Of a stretch of DNA of 64,000 bases, positions 58,516 to 64,000 are shown piece after piece. Both the position numbers and the translations under genes were made by a program. Each line of letters starts with the position of its first letter. Position 1 is the stretch's first letter. Source of the DNA: Aldehydirespirator sp965116665 (GTDB lineage Bacteria; Actinomycetota; Acidimicrobiia; Acidimicrobiales; Aldehydirespiratoraceae); assembly GCA_965116665.1 (NCBI GenBank), contig OZ220709.1, positions 1,488,001 through 1,552,000 on the forward strand, written 5' to 3'. The notes under the pieces are model-generated. The model was not told where the DNA came from. It searched no databases and saw nothing but the letters and a program-made list of their open reading frames with translations.

Positions 58516-59682
58516 TCAGCGCGATCTGGGGAGTCCCAGCCAGCCCTCGGCCACCAGGTTGCGGTTGATCTCGCTGGTGCCGCCGTAGATGGCGGTCACC
58601 GGGGCGTGACGGAAGTGCTCCTCGATGCGGCCGTCCATGTGGGCCTCAGCATCGTCGTGGGTCAGCAGGCCGTCAGTGCCCATCATGTCGAGGAACCAGC
58701 CGCAATGCTTCTTGTAGGACTCCGACGAGAACAGCTTGGTCATCGACCCTTCCACCCCGAACATGGCGCCCTCGGAGGCCAGCGCGGCGGTGTGGTAGGC
58801 GAAGCTGCGGCACACCTCCACGTCGATCATGGCCCGCACCAGCCGGTGGCGCACCGCGTCGTTGTCGATGGGGCGGGTGCCGTCGACCCGGGCGGCAGTG
58901 CGGGCCCAGTCGACCGCGGCCTCGATGACGGGTGGTGACGGGAACTGCCCCCCGGCGATTCCCCGCTCGTACTTGAGAGCGGTCTTCATCACCGTCCAGC
59001 CGCCGTTCACCTCTCCCAGGCGCCACTCGTCGCCGAGGCGCACGTCGTCGTAGAAGGTGGCGTTGGAGCGCTCGGTCCCCATCGTCTCGACCGGCTGGAT
59101 CTCGATGCCCGGCGTGTCCAGCGGCACCACGAAGAAGGTGAGGCCGCGGTGTTTGGGGACGTCGGGGTCGGTGCGGGTGAGCAGCAGCACGTATTCGGCG
59201 ACGTGGGCCAGGGTGGTCCACATCTTCGATCCGTTGATGATCCAACCGTCACCGTCGCGCACGGCCCGGGTGCGGGCCGCGGCGACGTCGGAGCCGGACT
59301 CAGGCTCGCTGTAGCCGAAGCAGCCGAGCGCCTCACCCGACAGCAGGCGGGGAACGGTCTCGGACCGCAGGAAGTCGTTGCCGTGCTCGAGGATCATCGA
59401 CACCGTGACCACGGCCACGCCGAGCGCGTCGGCGGGAGCCTGGTGCAGCTGGAGTTCCTCCAGCAGCACGCACAGCTCCACCGGGTCCATTCCGCCGCCG
59501 CCGAGCTCGGCCGGAACGGCCCCCGACAGCCAGCCGCGGTCGGCGATGGCCCGGTGCAGGGCAGGGGAGTGGATCGTGCCGTCGCGGGTGGCGGCGATCA
59601 TCTCGGCGGTGAGGTGCTCGGCCAGGAACTGCTGGACCTCGGTCCGGAACTCCTCGGCCCGAACCGGCAGCGCGAAGTCCAT
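58516..59682 (-). CDS. Acyl-CoA dehydrogenase 1
   Basis: The 388-residue protein is an acyl-CoA dehydrogenase: FGYSEPESGSDVAAARTRAVRDGDGWIINGSKMWTT in the FAD-binding middle domain and AVTAIYGGTSEINRNLVAEGWLG at the C-terminus are diagnostic. It introduces the first double bond in beta-oxidation or amino-acid catabolism. It overlaps the upstream paralogue by one base (TGATG). Two adjacent, distinct ACADs of this kind often form a heteromeric enzyme, as in actinobacterial steroid catabolism. Confidence 0.88.
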   Translation of the reverse strand: MDFALPVRAEEFRTEVQQFLAEHLTAEMIAATRDGTIHSPALHRAIADRGWLSGAVPAELGGGGMDPVELCVLLEELQLHQAPADALGVAVVTVSMILEHGNDFLRSETVPRLLSGEALGCFGYSEPESGSDVAAARTRAVRDGDGWIINGSKMWTTLAHVAEYVLLLTRTDPDVPKHRGLTFFVVPLDTPGIEIQPVETMGTERSNATFYDDVRLGDEWRLGEVNGGWTVMKTALKYERGIAGGQFPSPPVIEAAVDWARTAARVDGTRPIDNDAVRHRLVRAMIDVEVCRSFAYHTAALASEGAMFGVEGSMTKLFSSESYKKHCGWFLDMMGTDGLLTHDDAEAHMDGRIEEHFRHAPVTAIYGGTSEINRNLVAEGWLGLPRSR

Positions 59683-60716
59683 CACGCGGCGCGGGCCTTG
59701 CGGCCGAGTTCGTCGTCGGCGAGCGCGGCGATCTCGGTCGCGGGCTCGCCGAGCTGCAGCAGCCAGGCGGCGGCCCGGCGGTAGTACAGCTGCACGTCGT
59801 ACTCGGCGCTGTAGCCGTAGCCGCCGTGGTACTGCAGCACCCGATCGGACGCGAACCGGGCCGACTCCGCGCCGAACAGCAGCGCCATCGACGCGAGCCG
59901 GGCGCCCCCGGCGGCGCCGGCGCCGACCGCGCCCGCCGCCCGGAAGGCCAGCAGTCGGGCGCCCTCGGCGCGGGTGGCTGCGTCGGCCAGACCGTGCTGG
60001 ATCGCCTGGAAGGACCCGACCGGCACTCCGAACTGGTGACGCTGCTTCACGTAGGCGACGCCCATGGCAAGCACCTCGCTGGCCAGGCCCGCATAGGCAA
60101 CCGCCATGAGCGCCTTCCATTCGGTCGACGCGATGTCGAAGGCGCGGCGGGCGGTCTCGCCGGTGGCTAGGACCTCCGCATCGGACAGGTCCCTGTCGGC
60201 CAGGGGCAGATCAGCGGTGTTGGGCCGGGCCTCGGCGGGCGGCTCGCTGCGACCGACGACCAGCGCGCCGTCCCGGCGGCCGGCCACGATGTCGGCCACC
60301 GCGCCGGCCGGGACCAGCCGGGCCGTGCCGCCGGCCGCTGCCGGCTGCAACGCGAGGGTCGCGATCATCTCGCCGGAGACCACCGCCTCGCGAACGTCGG
60401 CCGGAGCCTCCAGGCCGGCTCCGGTGCACAGCAGCCGGACCGCGACCGCGTGCTCGACCAGGGGCACGGGGGCGATCCGCCGGCCCCACTCGTAGACCAC
60501 CACGGCCAGATCGACGAGCGAGGCGCCCCCGCCTCCCTGGTCCGCCGGAGCGGCCATGCCCGGAGCACCCGCCAGAGCCAGCTTGCCCCACAGATCCCGG
60601 TCGAACCCGCAGCCCGCCGCCGCGGCTCGAACCGCCTCGGCGGTGGACTCGCGGGCGAACAGTTCGCCGAAGGCCTCACCGACGGCCTGCTGGTCCTCCG
60701 AATAGCGGGTCCGCAC
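59682..60716 (-). CDS. Acyl-CoA dehydrogenase 2 (shorter partner)
   Basis: The 344-residue protein is a shorter, divergent acyl-CoA dehydrogenase (GAPGMAAPADQGGGGASLVDLAVVVYEWGRR early; QRHQFGVPVGSFQAIQHGLADAATRAEGARLLA in the C-terminal domain; LQYHGGYGYSAEYDVQLYYRRA near the end). The middle FAD-binding block is weaker than in its neighbour, which fits the catalytically silent partner of a heteromeric ACAD pair (FadE-type alpha2beta2). GAGG lies 6 nt before its GTG start. Confidence 0.85.
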   Translation of the reverse strand: MRTRYSEDQQAVGEAFGELFARESTAEAVRAAAAGCGFDRDLWGKLALAGAPGMAAPADQGGGGASLVDLAVVVYEWGRRIAPVPLVEHAVAVRLLCTGAGLEAPADVREAVVSGEMIATLALQPAAAGGTARLVPAGAVADIVAGRRDGALVVGRSEPPAEARPNTADLPLADRDLSDAEVLATGETARRAFDIASTEWKALMAVAYAGLASEVLAMGVAYVKQRHQFGVPVGSFQAIQHGLADAATRAEGARLLAFRAAGAVGAGAAGGARLASMALLFGAESARFASDRVLQYHGGYGYSAEYDVQLYYRRAAAWLLQLGEPATEIAALADDELGRKARAA

Positions 60717-60779
60717 TATCTGCCTCGCTCCATGCTCGAATCACCTGTGGTGTCCCATGCGGCTTGTAGGTTCTACCGC

Positions 60780-60929
60780 ATGCCGGCGCAGCCCATGGTC
60801 ATCAGCCTCGACGGCAGCCCATACACGATCGGGGGACGCCCTGCGGGGAGGCTGGAGCCCAGCGAGGTCGCCGGAAGAGTTGCTGAGGCGGTAGTGGATT
60901 CGCTGGTCGGGAAGGAGCCGTCAGGGTGA
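60780..60929 (+). CDS. Small hypothetical protein upstream of the epimerase
   Basis: A 49-residue frame (MVISLDGSPYTIGGRPAG, then EPSEVAGRVAEAVVDSLVG) overlaps the epimerase start by 4 bp (GTGA). Its ATG is 7 nt after a TAGGTT hexamer (60767-60772), the leaderless promoter pattern seen elsewhere in this window. No family is recognised. The coupling suggests that it either has a function with the epimerase or is a leader peptide driving its translation. Confidence 0.5.
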   Translation: MPAQPMVISLDGSPYTIGGRPAGRLEPSEVAGRVAEAVVDSLVGKEPSG

Positions 60930-61888
60930 AGAGGGTCCTGGTCGCCGGCGCCGGGGGGTTCATCGGCGGCCACCTCGTCGTGCGGCTGAGCGCTGAGGGC
61001 AACTGGGTGCGGGCCGTCGACCGGGTGGAGCCCGAGTTCCGGGAGCTGCCCGCTGACGAGTTCCTGACCCTGGACCTGCGCGACGCCGACGCCTGCCGCA
61101 GGGCGCTGGACGGTGGCTTCGACGAGGTGTACCAGCTCGCGGCCGACATGGGCGGGATGGAGTTCATCCATTCCGCGGAGTGCGAGATAATGCGTGACTC
61201 GGCCGCCATCAACGCCAACATGATCGCAGCCGCGGCCTCTGCCGGGATCGGCCGCTACTTCCTGTCGTCGTCGGTATGCGTGTACCGCAACATGTCCCCC
61301 GACGAGCCTCCCTTGAGCGAGGACGACGCCTACCCGGCCAATCCCGACAACGAGTACGGCTGGGAGAAGCTCTACGCCGAGCGCATGGTGTCGGCCTTCG
61401 CGCGGCGCCACGGCTTCGAGGCTCGCGTCGGGCGTTTCGAGAATTGCTACGGCCCTTTCGGCACCTGGCGCGGCGGGCGGGAGAAGGCCCCCGCGGCCAT
61501 CGCCCGCAAAGTGGCCGAGGCCGCCGACGGCGACGCCATCGATGTATTCGGCGGGGGGACCACCATCCGGACCTTCGTATATGTGAAGGACCTGGTCGAC
61601 GCGGTGTTGCGGCTGGCCCGCTCCGACGAGGACCGCCCCACCAACATCGGTCCGGACGAGAGGGTTTCGATCGCGGACCTTGTGAACGTGGTGGCGGACG
61701 TGGCCGGCAAGCGCATCGAGATCCGGGCCGTCGACGGGCCGCTGGGGGTCGCAGCCCGCAACTTCAGCCACCAGCGGATCGAGTCGCTCGGCTGGACCCC
61801 GCGGTACGACCTGCGCCGGGGCATGGCCGAGACATACCCGTGGATCGCGGAGCAAGTGGCCCGGGCCCAGTCCGCCGGGACCTCCTAG
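60926..61888 (+). CDS. Extended SDR sugar epimerase (GDP-mannose 3,5-epimerase-like)
   Basis: The 320-residue protein has the NAD-binding GAGGFIGGHL (residues 8-17), the catalytic SSSVCVYRN and YGWEKLYAERM (Tyr and Lys of YxxxK), and RFENCYGPFGTW with GGREKAPAAIARKV, all typical of GDP-mannose 3,5-epimerases and related GDP- or UDP-sugar epimerases. It would invert sugar-nucleotide carbons for a cell-surface glycan. No glycosyltransferase genes are nearby. It follows a small gene that overlaps its start. Confidence 0.85.
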   Translation: MKRVLVAGAGGFIGGHLVVRLSAEGNWVRAVDRVEPEFRELPADEFLTLDLRDADACRRALDGGFDEVYQLAADMGGMEFIHSAECEIMRDSAAINANMIAAAASAGIGRYFLSSSVCVYRNMSPDEPPLSEDDAYPANPDNEYGWEKLYAERMVSAFARRHGFEARVGRFENCYGPFGTWRGGREKAPAAIARKVAEAADGDAIDVFGGGTTIRTFVYVKDLVDAVLRLARSDEDRPTNIGPDERVSIADLVNVVADVAGKRIEIRAVDGPLGVAARNFSHQRIESLGWTPRYDLRRGMAETYPWIAEQVARAQSAGTS

Positions 61889-61999
61889 CCGGCACCGCAG
61901 CCCCGTGTCGCTATAGCAGATCGCTGACACTCGGAATACTGCGAGGGCAGCCGGGGTTGAGGGGTACGTTGAACCGAGCAGGACTTTGAAGGAGAATCA

Positions 62000-62425
62000 G
62001 TGAGACTGCAGCTTGCCCTCAACGTCACGGACCTGGACGAGGCCGTTGCGTTCTACTCCCGGCTGTTCGGGACTGAGCCGGCCCGGCGCCGCGCCGGCTA
62101 CGCCAATTTCGCCATCGACGAGCCCCCGCTCAAGCTGGTGCTCTTCGAGGCGGGCTCAGGCGCGGCTGGCACTGACGGATGCTGCGCCGCGGGCGGCACC
62201 ATCAACCACCTCGGCGTGGAGACCGAGACCGCGGAGCAGGTGCTGGACGCGGAGAGGCGCATGGCCGGGTCGGGGCTCACCACGACCGGCGTCGACGACA
62301 CCATGTGCTGCTACGCGACCAAGACCGAGACCTGGGTCACCGACCCCGACGGCACTGCCTGGGAGTGGTACGTGCGCACCGGCGACAGCGAGGTCCGCGA
62401 GAACGTGGTGGTCGCCGCGCACTGA
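62000..62425 (+). CDS. ArsI/CadI-like vicinal-oxygen-chelate protein
   Basis: The 141-residue protein matches ArsI/CadI: RLQLALNVTDLDEAVAFYSRLFGTEPARRRAGYANFAIDEPPLKLVLFE, INHLGVE and the vicinal-Cys block MCCYATKTETWVTDPDGTAWEWY. ArsI is an Fe-dependent C-As lyase that removes methyl groups from trivalent organoarsenicals; CadI is a cadmium-induced relative. No ars operon is adjacent. The GTG start has a good ribosome-binding site (gaaggag) and a TACGTT -10 box further upstream, so unlike many neighbours it has a leader. Confidence 0.8.
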   Translation: MRLQLALNVTDLDEAVAFYSRLFGTEPARRRAGYANFAIDEPPLKLVLFEAGSGAAGTDGCCAAGGTINHLGVETETAEQVLDAERRMAGSGLTTTGVDDTMCCYATKTETWVTDPDGTAWEWYVRTGDSEVRENVVVAAH

Positions 62426-62471
62426 GCGGCCCGGCCAGCAGCATGCGCTCGGCATCTAGGCTGCCGGGCGC

Positions 62472-63038
62472 ATGACCGGGACGGCCGCCACCCACTGCCC
62501 GTGCTCCAACATGAAGCTCGCCTCGGGACCGGCCCGCATCGGCCACTACCGGTCCTCGGGTATGACCGTCGGGCTGGGCACCGACGGCGAGAAGGAGAAC
62601 AACAACCTCGACATGCTGGGCGAGATGAAGTTCGCGTCGCTTCTGGCCAAGGTCAGCACCCTCGACCCGACCGCGGCCGACCCGTGGGACATCCTCGACA
62701 TGGCCACCCGTGCCGGCGCGGCCGCTCTCGGTCTCGGCGACGTGACCGGAACCCTCGAGGTCGGCAAGGACGCCGACATCGCCATGGTGGACATCGGCGG
62801 GCTGCACTTCGTGCCGGTCATGCATGGGCGGCATTTCAACGCCCCCGCCCACCTGGTGTTCACCGCCAGCGCCAGAGACGTGAGCGATGTCTGGGTTCAG
62901 GGCCGCCGCCTGGTGCAGGACGCCGAAGTGACCTCCGTCGATGTGGCTGCGGTGGCGGCCGAGGCCCAGGTGGCAGCCGAGGAACTGTTCGAGCGCCGGG
63001 AGGCCCTCGAGGGCGATCCCGCCACTCCGCTGTGGTGA
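62472..63038 (+). pseudogene. Amidohydrolase C-terminal half (ATZ/TRZ or 8-oxoguanine-deaminase-like)
   Basis: The 188-residue frame starts at THCPCSNMKLASGPARIGHYRSSGMTVGLGTDGEKENNNLDMLGEMKFASLLAKV, the second half of ATZ/TRZ-type amidohydrolases, and ends with the composite domain (GTLEVGKDADIAMVD and the DVSDVWVQGRRLV). The first half, including the HxH metal site and the catalytic Lys or Glu, is missing. The ATG follows a TAGGCT hexamer by 9 nt, so the fragment is likely transcribed. It is either a truncated pseudogene or a domain that has found a new role. The deaminase-like gene that follows suggests a purine or amine context. Confidence 0.65.
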
Positions 63039-63161
63039 GCGGTTAGCAGCAGGTCGGCGTTCCGGACGCACAGATCAACCCGCGAGGGGATTCCGCCTAG
63101 CGGACCGGCAGCGGGTGATAAGGTCCGCGAATCGGAGTCGATCAAGGGGGTTGACGCGCTC

Positions 63162-64000
63162 ATGGACATGGATTCCTTCCTCAAGGCGATACCCAAGGTA
63201 AGCCTTCACCTGCACCTCATGGGGTCCGTCCAGGCCCGTACCGCGGTAGAGCTGTGCAACAAGCACAACGTGCCCCTCCCCGACTACGAGGAGCCCGAGG
63301 ACCTCTACGACTATCCCGACATCTACAAGTTCCTTCACATGTACGACAACACGTCGCTGGGCGTGATCGAAAGGGAGGACTTCGAGCGCATCTGCTACGA
63401 GACCCTCACCGAGGCAGCCGAGCACAACGTCCGCTACCGGGAGATGTTCTTCAACCCAACAGCCCACATGGCCGCCGGAGTGGACTACGAGACCTGCGTC
63501 GACGGCCTCATCGACGGGATCAACGCGGCCCGCACCGACCACGGCGTCGAGTGCCGCCTGATCGCGGCCATCAACCGTATGGAGACCCCGGAGTTGGGCG
63601 TCTCCATGGTCGAGACTCTCGTCGACCATCCCCGCGAGGAGGTGATCGGCATCGGTATGGACTACGCCGAGGCCGAGTACCCGCCGGAACGGTTCTGGAA
63701 GGCCTACCGCATGGCCGAGCAGGCCGGCCTGCACCTGACCGCGCACCAGTCCGAGGACGCCCCGCCCCGCAACATCGAGACCTGCCTCGATCTGCTCAAC
63801 TGCGAGCGGGTCGACCACGGCTACCACGTGGTGGAGAGCGAGCCCATCATGCGCCGCTGCCGCGACGAGGGCGTGGTGTTCACATGCACCCCGGTCTCCA
63901 CGGCGTGGGTGTACTTCAACGACGACTTCGACAACCACCCCATCGGGCAGATGCGCGAGTTCGGCATCAAGATCAGCCTGGACTGCGACGACCCGCCCAT
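63162..64000 (+). CDS. Adenosine deaminase-family protein (partial, runs off the window)
   Basis: The first 279 residues show an adenosine/AMP deaminase-like TIM barrel: KVSLHLHLMGSVQ (zinc HxH), GMDYAEAEYPPERFWKAYRMAEQAGLHLTAHQSED (third His region), NCERVDHGYHVVE (catalytic His) and LDCDDPP (zinc Asp). The substrate may be adenosine or a related aminopurine or nucleoside. The ATG at 63162 was chosen; a second ATG lies 6 nt later. The gene continues past the window edge, so the C-terminus is unseen. Confidence 0.8.
   Translation, partial: MDMDSFLKAIPKVSLHLHLMGSVQARTAVELCNKHNVPLPDYEEPEDLYDYPDIYKFLHMYDNTSLGVIEREDFERICYETLTEAAEHNVRYREMFFNPTAHMAAGVDYETCVDGLIDGINAARTDHGVECRLIAAINRMETPELGVSMVETLVDHPREEVIGIGMDYAEAEYPPERFWKAYRMAEQAGLHLTAHQSEDAPPRNIETCLDLLNCERVDHGYHVVESEPIMRRCRDEGVVFTCTPVSTAWVYFNDDFDNHPIGQMREFGIKISLDCDDPP

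Overview
The window is a GC-rich bacterial chromosome segment with dense, tightly packed genes on both strands, many GTG starts and 1-4 bp gene overlaps. An MshC-type mycothiol ligase, an InhA-like enoyl-ACP reductase, a DUF222 (13E12-type) HNH fragment and SLH-like wall repeats with paired cysteines all point to an actinobacterium. The lipid and acyl-CoA content would suit an Acidimicrobiia-like lineage, but that placement is inference. Many genes seem to be read from leaderless mRNAs: a TAGNNT-type -10 hexamer lies 6-9 nt before the start codon.

1-7.8 kb is an accessory zone. It holds an RHH antitoxin with a frame-shifted partner, a graveyard of IS21- and IS3-family remnants, a MntA/HepT pair, a large SLH-repeat surface protein with a 39-bp coding tandem repeat, a RelBE pair, a GyrI-like protein and a frame-shifted APH-fold kinase. 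7.9-18.7 kb carries a truncated redoxin beside a CcdA-like membrane protein, chorismate mutase and a central-carbon block: AceK, quinone oxidoreductase, citrate synthase, acyl-CoA carboxyltransferase, LysR regulator and aconitase. 18.7-24.8 kb has an LRR remnant, a VapBC-like pair, and a same-strand set of acyltransferase, LarA-like protein and a reductase-HAD fusion.

24.8-46.4 kb is mostly housekeeping and envelope: Ddl and MurF (divergent), amidase, DUF222 fragment, retropepsin-like protease, tRNA-Val, M23 peptidase with a polytopic membrane protein, a four-gene DUF35/thiolase operon, an EnvC-like M23 protein behind three phased TATTGC repeats, thiamine pyrophosphokinase, an aminotransferase, ABC transporters (including a likely heterodimeric exporter) and two CNNM/CBS proteins. 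46.4-54.6 kb holds InhA, MshC, an IS1595 element with perfect 26-bp ends and four passenger genes that interrupts a type ISP restriction gene, a multi-hairpin leader before a NYN nuclease, then thrS and a frame-shifted HIT gene. 54.6-64 kb is catabolic: a two-gene molybdenum hydroxylase beside tRNA-Pro, two acyl-CoA dehydrogenases, a sugar epimerase, an ArsI-like dioxygenase, half an amidohydrolase and the start of an adenosine deaminase-family gene.

The best leads are the structured leader/NYN locus next to the IS1595-broken restriction gene, the OmpR-type phased repeats before the EnvC-like hydrolase, the reductase-HAD fusion cluster, and the shared promoter pattern. Four genes lose their frame by one missing G or C, which warns of base-calling indels before pseudogenization is claimed.
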